Assembly: GCA_030425195.1 (NCBI GenBank)
Contig: JAUIAV010000011.1
Span: 62,001-126,000 of the forward strand
Direction of reading: 5' to 3'
Length of the DNA: 64,000 nt
DNA from: Gammaproteobacteria bacterium
GTDB taxonomy: Bacteria; Pseudomonadota; Gammaproteobacteria; Pseudomonadales; Azotimanducaceae
Shown here one piece after another: positions 46,305-55,155 of this stretch. A model generated the notes under the pieces. It searched no databases, was not told the origin of the DNA, and was given only the letters and a program-made list of their open reading frames with translations. The translations under genes were made by a program, and so were the position numbers. Position 1 is the stretch's first letter; each line of letters opens with the position of its first letter.

Positions 46305-47219
46305 CTAGTCCCTCCCGCTCGTGGCACGCTCTGCGGCGAGCTGCTCGAGATATATTGTTTCGAGGCGCTCCACTTCAGCCAGAAACCCGTCGGGATCGAC
46401 GAAAGTACCCGGATCGTACGCCTGGCCGGGCTGGTACTTCTCGAGCAGGCCGTACTGACTGCCGTGGGCGGCCACCCAGACGTCCACGTCCATGGCCTTC
46501 TGTTCCCGATACGTCTTTGCGAAGTCTTCGGCCACGCCGGGATAAGTCGGGTCCACCAGAAGCCGCTTACCGGGATTGATGGTCCCCATGTTGGCGATCA
46601 CGACCCGATAGTCCTTCCCGTTCTCGGTGACCGTCATGCTGTAGCTCGAGCTGCCTTCCGTGTGCCCCGGATGGTCGTGCACGGTCAGACGGATGTCGCC
46701 GAGCTCGATCAGATCACCGTCTGACAGCTGCCGGTCCACCTGGATGGGAGCGAAGGTCACCCGCCCGCCGAAGTGCGGGTCACTGAAACCGCCGTCTTCG
46801 AGGATCCGCGTGTCCTTTGCCGTGCCCCACATCTCGGCGCCGGTCAGCGCTTTGATCTCCGCCAGCGCTGCCGTGTGGTCGAAGTGCGCCTGCATGCAGA
46901 GCAGGATCCGTACGTCCTCGAGCTGGAATCCGAGCGATTCGACGTTCTCGCGGATGGGCGCAGCGGAATCCGCCAGTCCGGTGTTGATGAGGATGTGCCC
47001 TGCGTCGGACGTGATCAGGAAGACGCCGAGATCCTCGAACCCGACCGCGTACAGATTGCCGATCACCCGGTGTGCGGGGAAGGGCGTCGTCCAGCCTGCT
47101 GGCGGGGTGAAGGATTCGAGCAGATCCGCGGGCTGGGCGATCGCCGTGGCGGCGAGCCAGCATGACACGGCGGCGATCCAGGCGCGCCGATGGCCAAGGC
47201 CCGGTATCGTCCCTCTCAT
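46305..47219 (-). CDS. Subclass B3-like metallo-beta-lactamase with Gln at the first zinc position
   Basis: A 304-residue exported metallo-hydrolase with a signal peptide (RRAWIAAVSCWLAATAIAQ). The zinc motif, usually H-x-H-x-D-H, reads MQAHFDH, so the first ligand (BBL 116) is Gln110 followed by His112, Asp114 and His115. His186 (DHPGHTEGSSS) and a late His (AAHGSQ) complete the sites. Gln at 116 is known from GOB-type B3 enzymes. TPFPAHRVIGNLYAVGFEDLGVFLITSDAGHILINTGLADSA follows the B3 pattern. Whether it hydrolyses beta-lactams is unknown; many B3-like proteins have other substrates. The ATG at 47219 fits the signal peptide; the longer frame was rejected. Confidence 0.87.
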   Translation of the reverse strand: MRGTIPGLGHRRAWIAAVSCWLAATAIAQPADLLESFTPPAGWTTPFPAHRVIGNLYAVGFEDLGVFLITSDAGHILINTGLADSAAPIRENVESLGFQLEDVRILLCMQAHFDHTAALAEIKALTGAEMWGTAKDTRILEDGGFSDPHFGGRVTFAPIQVDRQLSDGDLIELGDIRLTVHDHPGHTEGSSSYSMTVTENGKDYRVVIANMGTINPGKRLLVDPTYPGVAEDFAKTYREQKAMDVDVWVAAHGSQYGLLEKYQPGQAYDPGTFVDPDGFLAEVERLETIYLEQLAAERATSGRD

Positions 47220-47295
47220 GCCACACCCTCCATCAGTCTCTGCGAACCCTGCGAAAATAGCAGAGAATGCGGCTTTTGTAGATCCGGAGGCACCC

Positions 47296-48495
47296 GTGAC
47301 CGATCTCGGCATCTTCAGAGCAGAAACCCGTGCATGGCTGGAAGAGAACTGTCCGCCCTCCATGCGCACGCGGATGGTGCCCGGTGAACAGGTGGGCGGT
47401 GGCAGCAAGCGGCGGGGACCGAATCCGGAATCCTACGTCTGGCTCGAGCGCATGGCTGAAAAGGGCTGGACGGTGCCCACCTGGCCGGTCGAGTACGGCG
47501 GTGGGGGTCTGGAGAAGGAAGAATTCCTGATTCTGCTGGATGAGCTGCAACGGATCCGTGCCCGACCGCCACTGGGTGGCATGGGGGTAACCATGATCGG
47601 CCCCACGCTGCTCGAATACGGCACCGAGGATCAGAAACAGCGACATCTGCCCAGGATCGCGAGCGGCGAGGTGGCCTGGTGCCAGGGGTACAGTGAGCCG
47701 GGTGCCGGCTCCGATCTCGCCAGCCTGAAGACCCGGGCGGAGGACAAAGGCGACTACTATCTGGTGAACGGCAGCAAGATATGGACGTCCGGCGCTCAGT
47801 ACGCTGACTGGATGTTCTGTCTGGTGCGCACGAATCCGGATGTGCCTAAGCATGACGGCATCAGCTTCGTGCTGTTCCCGATGGATGATCCGGGTGTGAC
47901 GGTGAAACCCATCGTCCTGATCAACGGAGAGTCACCGTTCTGCCAGACCTTTCTCGATGATGTGAAGGTGCCGAAAGCCGACCGGGTGGGCGAGGAGAAT
48001 CGGGGCTGGACGGTGGCGAAACGGCTGCTGCAGCACGAGCGTTCCGGTCTGGCGGCACTGGCCAGCGCGGATACCGCCGGTCCCATGGAACGGATCCAGC
48101 CCTCACTGCCGCTTCCGGCGCTTGCCCGCGAGTACTCCGGCGGTGAAAGCATCGATGATCCATCCCTGCGCGCTGCCGTGATCGACAATGAGATGCGCAA
48201 AAGGGCCTTCCGGCTCACTCAGCAGCGGGCGGTCGACGAATCCGAGGCGAATACGCCGGGTGCGGCAACCTCCATCTTCAACTACGTGGAAGCCGAGTTC
48301 GTGAAGTCGCAGCTGGAGCTCCAGCTGCGCATCCGGGGTACCCGCGGCCTGGGCTGGACCGGAGCTCCCTTCACGGAGGAAGAGATCGGCATGGCGCGCC
48401 TCTGGCTCGAGGCCAAGGCCATCTCCATCGCCGGTGGCTCCAGCGAGATACAGCTCAACATCATCGCCAAGCGGGTGCTGGGGTTGCCGGACTGA
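47296..48495 (+). CDS. Acyl-CoA dehydrogenase
   Basis: A 399-residue flavoenzyme of the longer soluble type (FadE-like group acting on bulky or steroid acyl-CoAs in some bacteria). Visible are the start VTDLGIFRAETRAWLEENCPP, WCQGYSEPGAGSDLASLKTRAEDKGDYYLVNGSKIWTSGAQYADWMFCLVRT, and the C-terminal AISIAGGSSEIQLNIIAKRVLGLP. The GTG at 47296 is chosen: GGAGG lies five bases upstream and the family N-terminus follows. An in-frame ATG at 47218 would overlap the beta-lactamase start and adds 26 atypical residues. It is divergent from the metallo-beta-lactamase gene. Confidence 0.9.
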   Translation: MTDLGIFRAETRAWLEENCPPSMRTRMVPGEQVGGGSKRRGPNPESYVWLERMAEKGWTVPTWPVEYGGGGLEKEEFLILLDELQRIRARPPLGGMGVTMIGPTLLEYGTEDQKQRHLPRIASGEVAWCQGYSEPGAGSDLASLKTRAEDKGDYYLVNGSKIWTSGAQYADWMFCLVRTNPDVPKHDGISFVLFPMDDPGVTVKPIVLINGESPFCQTFLDDVKVPKADRVGEENRGWTVAKRLLQHERSGLAALASADTAGPMERIQPSLPLPALAREYSGGESIDDPSLRAAVIDNEMRKRAFRLTQQRAVDESEANTPGAATSIFNYVEAEFVKSQLELQLRIRGTRGLGWTGAPFTEEEIGMARLWLEAKAISIAGGSSEIQLNIIAKRVLGLPD

Positions 48496-48503
48496 TTCCG
48501 GAT

Positions 48504-49415
48504 TCAGATGATGTGATGAGCGGTCAGGTCCTTGATCACCCGAACGACGGAGATGTCGTCATCACCCCGAACGGCTGAAAAACCCAGGTCTTTCGCGAGG
48601 CGCAGCATGCGTTTGTTCTCTCTGAGAACCAGGCCTTCAATGCGTTCCTGTCCAGCCATCACCGCCGCGGCGATGACAGTGGTGAGCAGATGTCTCGCAA
48701 TGCCGTAACCCTGCCATTCGTCTGCAATGACCACCGCGAATTCCACGGTCCCCGGCACCTGACTGGGCGAATACCGGGCCACACCGATCTGGCGATCTCC
48801 ATCCGATTCGTGGACAGTCGCGATCACTGCGTAGCTGTCCGGATACTCCGGATGAGTCAAATCGTGGAGGAGCTTCGGCGGCAGTTCCTTCATACCCGAG
48901 AAAAACCGGAGGTACCTGGATTGAGCGGAAAGCCCCTTCACGAATGCCTGCTCGATTTCCCTGTCCTCGGGCTGCATGGTTCGGAACCGGACCTCAGATC
49001 CATTCGGTAGTGGAATGCTGGCAAGGCCGGGCTTTCGCGTATCGGAAGGGAGGACCTGAGCGAGCCGATCGACCACATAGTTGGCCATGTGCGCCCGCTC
49101 GATGACATCCGCCACGCCGAGGCTGCTGGCTCTTTCCCGCAGTTCGGGGCTGATCGAATCGGCCAGCAGCAGAACGGGAAAGCCGATGCCCAGTCCGCGC
49201 AGGTCGCGGACCAGCGCGAGACCATCGCCTCCAGCGGATTCCTTATCCAGAATCAGACAGGCCTCTTCCACCAGGCTGCCGGAAAGCGCTGCCAGAAACG
49301 GCCCGGGCTCCGGGAAGGAAAGCACAGGAATTCCATAGGTTGCGAGCAGTTCAGTGAGAGCATTGCCGATGGTCGAGTCTGAGTCGACGACGTAGATGGT
49401 CTGGCCGATGCTCAT
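48504..49415 (-). CDS. Receiver domain-GNAT acetyltransferase fusion
   Basis: A 303-residue protein with two parts. Residues 1-120 look like a FixJ-type receiver (TIYVVDSDSTIGNALTELLATYG; Asp57 in CLILDKES as possible phosphate acceptor), but the usual Thr/Ser is Ala (LLLADS) and the Lys-Pro pair is replaced (VIER), so signalling may be non-canonical. Residues about 140-295 are a GNAT domain (QSRYLRFFSGMKELPPKLL, VVIADEWQGYGIARHLL with the acetyl-CoA motif QGYGIA) resembling the GNAT part of Pat-type protein lysine acetyltransferases. Start ATG 49415 follows GGGG; ATG 49424 is possible. It could acetylate CoA ligases or other enzymes in response to a signal (inference). Confidence 0.8.
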   Translation of the reverse strand: MSIGQTIYVVDSDSTIGNALTELLATYGIPVLSFPEPGPFLAALSGSLVEEACLILDKESAGGDGLALVRDLRGLGIGFPVLLLADSISPELRERASSLGVADVIERAHMANYVVDRLAQVLPSDTRKPGLASIPLPNGSEVRFRTMQPEDREIEQAFVKGLSAQSRYLRFFSGMKELPPKLLHDLTHPEYPDSYAVIATVHESDGDRQIGVARYSPSQVPGTVEFAVVIADEWQGYGIARHLLTTVIAAAVMAGQERIEGLVLRENKRMLRLAKDLGFSAVRGDDDISVVRVIKDLTAHHII

Positions 49416-49556
49416 GGGATTCATCCCCGGCGCTAGCTCGAGAATGGAGATTAACGCACGCAAGAGAAAAACGTGTCGATTTCGCGCGAATCCGTGGCGC
49501 GTTGACCGGAAGGCCCCGCCGGAGCATTCTGGCAGGGAACAGCCCTTGAGGTCAGT

Positions 49557-50819
49557 ATGAGCACAGCAACCGAATCGAACGTGGACAGCACACCGCTCGA
49601 GGAGATCGATGTCAGCCGGCCGGAACTCTTCGGATCCGATACCTGGCAACCCTGGTTCGCGCGGCTGAGGCGGGAAGCGCCCGTTCATTACCTCGCCGAC
49701 AGTCCGCTGGGTCCTTTCTGGTCCGTGAGCAGCCATGCCCTGATCAAGGAGGTGGATACCACCAATACGGTTTTCTCCTCCGCATCCGAACTGGGCGGCA
49801 TCGCCATCGTCGATCCGCCTGTCGCTCAGGAAGGCCAGATTCAGGGGCAGAGTTTCATCACCATGGACGAGCCCCAGCACATGCCCCAGCGGATGGCCGT
49901 GGCACCGACGGTGGCTCCGGCGAATCTCGCTGAGCTCGAACCGCTCATCCGGGAGCGGGCGATCGACATCCTCGAAAACCTGCCGGTGGGCGAAACGTTC
50001 AACTGGGTTCAGGAGGTCTCCGTCGAACTGACGGCCAGAATGCTCGCGACGCTGTTCGATTTTCCGTACGAGGAACGGCGCAAGCTCATCTACTGGTCGG
50101 ATCTGACCACGGCGGTTCCGGAAGTGACCGGCGATGACAGCATCGACATGAACAAACGCTATGAGGAGCTCATGAAGGCGGCGGCCGCCTTCTATGAGCT
50201 CTGGGCGGCGAAGGCGGGCCAGCCCCCGAAGTTCGATCTGATCTCCATGCTGCAGCACAACGAAGCCACGGCCCGGATCAACGAGAATCCGGAGCAGTTT
50301 CTCGGCAATCTTCTGCTCCTGATCGTGGGCGGCAACGACACAACACGCAACAGCATCAGCGGTGGTGTCATGGCGCTCAACCGGTACCCTGACGAATATC
50401 AGAAGCTGCGCGACGATCCCGGACTGATCCCCAACATGGTCTCCGAGATGATCCGCTGGCAGACGCCGGTGATTCACATGCGCCGGACCGCACTCCAGGA
50501 TTACGAGCTCGGAGGCCAGAAGATCCGCAAGGGCGACAAGGTGGTGATGTGGTATCTCTCCGGCAATCGGGACGAGAGCGTTTTCGAGGATGCTGACAGG
50601 CTCATCATCGACCGGCCGAACGCCCGTGCCCATGTGGCGTTCGGTTTCGGCGTGCACCGCTGCATGGGCAACCGCCTGGCTGAGATGCAGCTCCGGGTGC
50701 TATGGGAGGAGATCGTGAAACGCTTCCACACGGTTGAAGTGGTGGCCGAAATCGAACGGCTCCCGAACAATTTTATCAGGGGAATCAAAGACGTACCTGT
50801 GCGTCTGCATCCTCTTTGA
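49557..50819 (+). CDS. Cytochrome P450, CYP153-type terminal hydroxylase (copy 3)
   Basis: A 420-residue P450. The I-helix [14 protein letters not shown]-helix EMIRWQTP (ExxR), HMRRTA and haem loop [15 protein letters not shown] are intact. The N-terminal [17 protein letters not shown] is the CYP153 form with Ala for Thr, distinguishing it from the other two copies. No ferredoxin gene is adjacent; the receiver-GNAT gene is divergent upstream (142 bases), and an SGNH hydrolase converges after it. A weak promoter-like pair, TTGACC at 49502 and CATTCT at 49525, lies upstream. Terminal hydroxylation of alkanes, fatty acids or halogenated chains is expected from the family. Confidence 0.9.
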   Translation: MSTATESNVDSTPLEEIDVSRPELFGSDTWQPWFARLRREAPVHYLADSPLGPFWSVSSHALIKEVDTTNTVFSSASELGGIAIVDPPVAQEGQIQGQSFITMDEPQHMPQRMAVAPTVAPANLAELEPLIRERAIDILENLPVGETFNWVQEVSVELTARMLATLFDFPYEERRKLIYWSDLTTAVPEVTGDDSIDMNKRYEELMKAAAAFYELWAAKAGQPPKFDLISMLQHNEATARINENPEQFLGNLLLLIVGGNDTTRNSISGGVMALNRYPDEYQKLRDDPGLIPNMVSEMIRWQTPVIHMRRTALQDYELGGQKIRKGDKVVMWYLSGNRDESVFEDADRLIIDRPNARAHVAFGFGVHRCMGNRLAEMQLRVLWEEIVKRFHTVEVVAEIERLPNNFIRGIKDVPVRLHPL

Positions 50820-50846
50820 CCGCCCCGGATGCTCGGCGATCGAGGC

Positions 50847-51524
50847 TCACTCGTACTGGATCTCCGTGGCGATCAGGACTGGAGCAACCGTGTTCCGCCA
50901 GATGTCGTAGCCGGCCTGGTTCATGTGCAGCCCGTCTCCGACGAAGAGATCATCGCGCACGCTGCCATCTTCATTCAGCATGGGAGTGGCCACGTCGATG
51001 TAGCGGACGTTGTCTTTCGCGTCCGCCAGCTTCTGCAGCCCTGCGTTCACCGCCAGCATGTCCGGCCACATGGCCGCCCGGAGGATGCTCGGCTTTACTG
51101 AAAGCAGGTAGACGCGGATGGCGGAATCCTGTGCATGAATGCGGCGGATCGCTGATTCGAACCTGGCGAGTATCTCCCTCACCGGCACACCCAGGGCGAC
51201 GTCGTTGTCTCCTTCGTAGATCATCACGGCCCGGGGCTCGTGTTTCAGGACCAGCGTGTCCAGGTGATGGACCACGTCATTCATGTTCGAGCCGCCGAAC
51301 CCGCGGGAGATGACCGTCAGGGGGGCCAGGTCGTCGTGAATGCGGTGATCCCAGAACCGCATGCTGGAGCTGCCGGTTGCCACGATGGCGCCGGGAGGCC
51401 GGCCGACGATCTCGTCTTCCAGCGCGAACCCGCCGACGGTCGGGGCCCAGACTTCCGGGTCCGGGTAGTCGGCGGCGAAGACGGACAGCGGCACCAGCAA
51501 CATGACAATGAAAATACGGAACAT
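50847..51524 (-). CDS. Exported SGNH/GDSL-type hydrolase
   Basis: A 225-residue esterase-like protein with a signal peptide (FRIFIVMLLVPLSVFAA). The four SGNH blocks are present: GSSSMRFWD (block I, nucleophilic Ser), SRGFGGSNMND (block II Gly), YEGDNDVALG (block III Asn in GDND), and DGLHMNQAGYDIW (block V Asp-x-x-His). It should hydrolyse an acyl ester in the periplasm or outside. It is the last gene of a minus-strand run with the nitroreductase (16 bases away) and the dehalogenase. Confidence 0.9.
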   Translation of the reverse strand: MFRIFIVMLLVPLSVFAADYPDPEVWAPTVGGFALEDEIVGRPPGAIVATGSSSMRFWDHRIHDDLAPLTVISRGFGGSNMNDVVHHLDTLVLKHEPRAVMIYEGDNDVALGVPVREILARFESAIRRIHAQDSAIRVYLLSVKPSILRAAMWPDMLAVNAGLQKLADAKDNVRYIDVATPMLNEDGSVRDDLFVGDGLHMNQAGYDIWRNTVAPVLIATEIQYE

Positions 51525-51540
51525 TATTTAACTATTTGAT

Positions 51541-52197
51541 TTACCATCGGTTTCTGTGTGTTTTCTCCTCCGCAGGAATCCGTTTGACGGGCCCGAAATT
51601 CCCCATCGGCCAGCCGATAGGCATGGTCACGACCACACCATACTCCGTCGGGATCCCCAGTTTCTCGTGCAGCTCATCTTCGAACACCTGATGCATGGTG
51701 GTCAGCGCAGCACCCAGACCGACGGCCCGGCAGGCCAGCAGAATGTTCTGAACACAGGGATAGACCGCGCCGTAGTTGGGCGGTGCCGGACCGACCCGGT
51801 CCTCCTGAGCGACCTTGAAAGGCCAGTCACGTTTTCCGCAGACGAACAGCAGATAAGGCGTCTCCTGCATGTGTTCCATCTGGTAGAGCACGGCCTTGAG
51901 CTGCCGGGCGAGCTTGTCGTTCCGGTCGACCACCTGATCCGCCGCGATGCCGAACCGCTGGAGCATCGCATCCCGGTACCGGTCGGCAAACCACTGCCTG
52001 GTTTCCGGCTCGTCCACCAGCACGAATTCCCAGGGCTGCAGGTTCTGACCTGATGCGGCCATGACCCCTGCATTGAGCACCTTGAAGATCAGGGTTTCCG
52101 GCACCGGATCCGGTTTCAGCCGCCGCATGGCGCGGACGTTCCCGACCAGATCGAAGAACTCCGGATGCAGTTCGCTGTCCGCCGTTACCACGGTCAT
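51541..52197 (-). CDS. Nitroreductase family protein
   Basis: A 218-residue FMN nitroreductase-fold protein. It has [40 protein letters not shown], an atypical first motif (RAMRRL instead of RRSxRxF) but the normal [11 protein letters not shown], then [27 protein letters not shown] and [18 protein letters not shown]. It overlaps the dehalogenase gene by four bases (stop and start), so the two are translationally coupled. The pairing suggests a reductive step on the same or a related substrate (inference). It might also act on oxygenated products such as quinones. Confidence 0.9.
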   Translation of the reverse strand: MTVVTADSELHPEFFDLVGNVRAMRRLKPDPVPETLIFKVLNAGVMAASGQNLQPWEFVLVDEPETRQWFADRYRDAMLQRFGIAADQVVDRNDKLARQLKAVLYQMEHMQETPYLLFVCGKRDWPFKVAQEDRVGPAPPNYGAVYPCVQNILLACRAVGLGAALTTMHQVFEDELHEKLGIPTEYGVVVTMPIGWPMGNFGPVKRIPAEEKTHRNRW

Positions 52198-53072
52198 GCC
52201 GAGCTCAGCCAGTCGACGATCGCCTGGCCGATCTCGTCCGGGCTGTCTTCCTGGATGAAGTGGCTGCCGGCTACGGTCACCTCGGTCTGGTTGGGCCAGC
52301 TTCGGCAGAACTCCCGGGCTGCACCCGTGAGAATGGCGCCGGGCCTGGCGTTGATGAAGAGCTTCTTCACCTCGCTCTGCTTCAGCCAGTCACCGTAGTT
52401 TTCCACCAGCGCCACCACATCCGCAGGCTCACCTTCGATGGGAATCTGCCGTGGCCAGGTCAGGGTGGGCCGCCTGTCTTCGCCGGGCTCGCTGAACGGC
52501 CGGCGATAGACGGCCATTTCCTCGTCCGTCAGGCCCCTCAGCACGGAGCCCGGCAGCACCCGCTCCACGAAGATGTTCTTCTCCAGCACCATGTCCTCGC
52601 CGGCCGGTGACCGGAAGCCCTGAAAGACAGGCGCGGCCTCCTTCGAAAAGTCATCCCAGGTGGCGAAGGGCGCGACGATGGCCTCCATGTAGCAGATGCC
52701 CTTCACCGCGTCGCGGTGCTCGTTCGCCCAGTGGAAGCCCAGAGCCGAGCCCCAGTCGTGAATCACCAGGGTCACGTTATCGGTCACGCCCAGTGCCGTC
52801 AGCGCAGCATTGAAGTACTCATAGTGTTCGGCAAAGGTGTAGCGATCGGGTCCCGGATCGTCGAGCTTCTCGGAATCGCCCATGCCGATCAGGTCCAGCG
52901 CGATGCATCGCCCCAGCCCCTGCACGTGCGGCATGATGTTGCGCCAGAGATAGGAGGAGGTGGGGTTGCCGTGCTGGAAGATGATGGGATCGCCTTCTCC
53001 CATCTCCACGTAGGTCATCTGCTTGCCCAGCACCTCGATGGTCTTCTTCGGATGTTCTGCCGTGTTCATCAT
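52194..53072 (-). CDS. dhaA: Haloalkane dehalogenase, LinB-like (HLD-II)
   Basis: A 292-residue alpha/beta hydrolase that replaces a halogen on an alkyl carbon by hydroxyl. The catalytic pentad of HLD-II enzymes is complete: Asp106 nucleophile and Trp107 (HDWGS), Glu130 acid (CYMEAIVAP), His271 (GSHFIQED) and Asn36 halide ligand ([13 protein letters not shown]). Numbers are offset by two from LinB (38, 108, 109, 132) up to a one-residue insertion. Whole blocks such as [17 protein letters not shown] and [10 protein letters not shown] closely follow LinB. ATG 53072 follows GGAAGGGAAC. A TetR gene is divergent upstream; nitroreductase follows, overlapping. Substrate may be a halogenated alkane or cyclohexane. 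Confidence 0.93.
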   Translation of the reverse strand: MMNTAEHPKKTIEVLGKQMTYVEMGEGDPIIFQHGNPTSSYLWRNIMPHVQGLGRCIALDLIGMGDSEKLDDPGPDRYTFAEHYEYFNAALTALGVTDNVTLVIHDWGSALGFHWANEHRDAVKGICYMEAIVAPFATWDDFSKEAAPVFQGFRSPAGEDMVLEKNIFVERVLPGSVLRGLTDEEMAVYRRPFSEPGEDRRPTLTWPRQIPIEGEPADVVALVENYGDWLKQSEVKKLFINARPGAILTGAAREFCRSWPNQTEVTVAGSHFIQEDSPDEIGQAIVDWLSSA

Positions 53073-53129
53073 GTTCCCTTCCAATACGGTGTGCGTCTGT
53101 TCGAAGAGTATGCACGAGTTCCGGATTAC

Positions 53130-53148
53130 CTTGAACAATTATTCTAAG
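53130..53148. promoter_or_regulatory. Possible operator between dehalogenase and TetR genes
   Basis: CTTGAACAATTATTCTAAG is an imperfect dyad (arms CTTGAA and TTCTAAG with one bulged base) in the AT-rich centre of the 118-base divergent gap. It is the likeliest site for the TetR-type regulator, by analogy with divergently arranged TetR/target pairs. Confidence 0.3.
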
Positions 53149-53190
53149 ATATGCTCATTCCAACCGGCACAGAGCAGGAGAATTCGAGTC

Positions 53191-53778
53191 ATGAGCCGTG
53201 GTCCCGCCAAATCCTTTGATGAAGTGCAGATGCTGGACAAAGCCATGGTGGAGTTCTGGCAGCGCGGCTATGCGGCCACGACCATCAGCGACCTGCGGGA
53301 CGCCACCGGTCTCGGTGCGAAGAGCCTGTATGACACCTATGGCGGCAAGCGGGATCTCTATCTCGCCTGCCTGGCCCGGTACGGCGAGAAAGTGCTGCCG
53401 GAGAACTTCGACGAGGTGATTGCCCGCCAGCCGCCGAAAACGGCGCTGAAGGCCATCCTGAGAAATCTGGTCAGGGATTCCCGGCTCGGTCGGGCGAAGG
53501 GGTGTTTTCTGGGCGTTGCGGCCGCCGATCTGGAGGACGACCCGGAACTGGCGGCTGCCATTCGTGCCCGTCTGGATCAGGTACAGCAGACCCTGGAGCG
53601 TGTGCTGCTGCAGATACCACGCAGGCCGGGAGCTCCGAAGCCCGGTGACCTGGCCAGCCTCCTGATGACTCTGCTGCAGGGCATACACCTGATCGCCCGG
53701 GTGGATGGTACCGAGGTGCACAGCAGGGCATCCCTGCGAGTGGCCCTGCGCCTGATCGACGACTACTGCGCCGGATGA
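53191..53778 (+). CDS. TetR family regulator
   Basis: A 195-residue regulator. The DNA-binding helix pair is [50 protein letters not shown], of the standard TetR form, followed by an alpha-helical ligand domain ([38 protein letters not shown]). The C-terminal part matches the YbjK/AefR-like group (TetR_C domain) that often controls oxidative degradation genes. Divergent from the haloalkane dehalogenase gene, so it probably represses or activates the dhaA-nitroreductase-SGNH set. The ATG at 53191 has AGGAG 10 bases upstream; longer in-frame readings begin inside the dehalogenase leader. Confidence 0.9.
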   Translation: MSRGPAKSFDEVQMLDKAMVEFWQRGYAATTISDLRDATGLGAKSLYDTYGGKRDLYLACLARYGEKVLPENFDEVIARQPPKTALKAILRNLVRDSRLGRAKGCFLGVAAADLEDDPELAAAIRARLDQVQQTLERVLLQIPRRPGAPKPGDLASLLMTLLQGIHLIARVDGTEVHSRASLRVALRLIDDYCAG

Positions 53779-53836
53779 TGGTGCAATCGGGCAGGCACCA
53801 TCAGCGAGCCGCCTGAGAGGGATACCAAGGAGTTCG

Positions 53837-54733
53837 ATGGACAAATTCGAGAGCATCCGGGCATTTACACAGGTGGTCGAGTCCGGGGGGTTTGCCGCGG
53901 CCGCGCGGGAGATGGGTCTGTCCCGCTCGGCGGTCAACAAGCACGTGATCGGACTCGAGAACGAGCTCGGGACGCAGCTGTTCCGTCGCAGCACCCGTCA
54001 GGTGACACCGACGGACACAGGCATCGCCTTCTATGATCGGTGCATCCAGGTACTGAGAGACCTGGACGAGGCGATTTCCTCCGTGACGGAACTCCAGGAG
54101 ACACCGCGGGGCAACCTCCGGGTGAATGCGCCATACTCTTTCGGCGTTTCCCATCTCGCGCCGATCGTGGCCGCTTACATGGCGGCATATCCTGAGGTGA
54201 AGGTCGAGCTCGTGCTCAATGACAGATTCATCGATCCGATCGAGGAAGGGTTCGATGTCACCCTCCGGGTGGGAGAGCCTCAGGTCACGACAAGTCTGAT
54301 CACGCGCGAAATCGTTCCGGCACATCGGGTGCTCTGCGCGTCACCCGGTTATCTGGAATCTCAGGGCGAACCGGAAGCACCGGCGGACCTGAAGCACCAT
54401 CGCTGTCTGCATTACGGGTATCAGGAATCCGGCAGTCAGTGGCGGTTGACAGGAGAAGACGGCGACCATCCTGTCTCGATCAACTGCGTGATGTGGTCGA
54501 ACAACGGCGATGTGCTCAGGGAAGCAGCGATTGGGGACCAGGGCATAGCGCTGCTGCCCACCTTCATCGTCGGTGATGCGATTGAGCGGGGAGAGCTGCG
54601 GAAGATCCTGACGGAATACCACCCGCCTGAGATCGTGCTCTGCCTCCTGTATCCGCGCCACCGGCATCTGTCCACGAAGGTGCGGCTGTTCGTGGAAGCC
54701 GTTGTCGAGCAACTGGCCGCACCCGCGGGCTGA
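53837..54733 (+). CDS. LysR family regulator (CrgA-like)
   Basis: A 298-residue LysR-type regulator. The N-terminal [61 protein letters not shown] is the winged helix, and the linker then [58 protein letters not shown] is the CrgA-type effector domain. Its target is unknown. Downstream lies a hydrolase gene that is cut short, so the original partner may be partly lost. No obvious dyad was seen in the 58-base gap after the TetR gene. Confidence 0.92.
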   Translation: MDKFESIRAFTQVVESGGFAAAAREMGLSRSAVNKHVIGLENELGTQLFRRSTRQVTPTDTGIAFYDRCIQVLRDLDEAISSVTELQETPRGNLRVNAPYSFGVSHLAPIVAAYMAAYPEVKVELVLNDRFIDPIEEGFDVTLRVGEPQVTTSLITREIVPAHRVLCASPGYLESQGEPEAPADLKHHRCLHYGYQESGSQWRLTGEDGDHPVSINCVMWSNNGDVLREAAIGDQGIALLPTFIVGDAIERGELRKILTEYHPPEIVLCLLYPRHRHLSTKVRLFVEAVVEQLAAPAG

Positions 54734-54779
54734 ATGGCCACGGACCGCACCATAACCGGATCCAGAGAGAGGAACGCTC

Positions 54780-55155
54780 ATGAACTTCGACGAGGTCTTC
54801 GCGGACATCGGCTCCTTCCTCGGGCTCGACGAGTCCGGCGTGGAGAGCATCCAGAGCCTGCGGGACATGCTGGACGTTTTCGTGATGCTCCTCAACACCG
54901 ATCTGCCGGATATCGGTGCTTTCGAAGGCGCTGTGCCCTATCGGAACGTGGACGAACGGGATCTCACCCTCGACGTCATGGTGCCGAAAGGGGAGGGACC
55001 GTTTCCGGTGCTGGTATATCTGCACGGCGGTGCCTGGGTCTGGGGATCACCGGCCACGCATCGTAAGCTCACCCATCGCCTGGCGGAACAGGGGTTCCTC
55101 ACGCTGAGCGTGGATTACCGGCTGGCGCCGGAACATCCGTTTCCGGCGGGTCTCA
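54780..55155 (+). pseudogene. Alpha/beta hydrolase (hormone-sensitive-lipase type), truncated at a junction
   Basis: The first 125 residues form the start of an esterase: [15 protein letters not shown], then [65 protein letters not shown], with the HGGAW oxyanion site. Such enzymes continue with a GDSAGG nucleophile elbow, an Asp and a His; none is present. After PAGL the frame runs into the antisense of the acyl-CoA ligase gene, whose stop codon lies exactly at 55153, and the frame stops at 55235. So the gene lost its 3' two-thirds by deletion or rearrangement. A good ribosome site (GAGAGAGGAA) remains at the start. Confidence 0.85.

Noticed and set aside
46660-47295. Long in-frame upstream extension of the acyl-CoA dehydrogenase
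   Set aside because: It overlaps the divergent metallo-beta-lactamase gene; GTG at 47296 has a strong ribosome site and the family N-terminus starts there.
49425-50657. In-frame minus-strand extension of the receiver-GNAT gene across the CYP153 gene
   Set aside because: The extension is antisense to a complete P450; receiver homology begins at the ATG at 49415.
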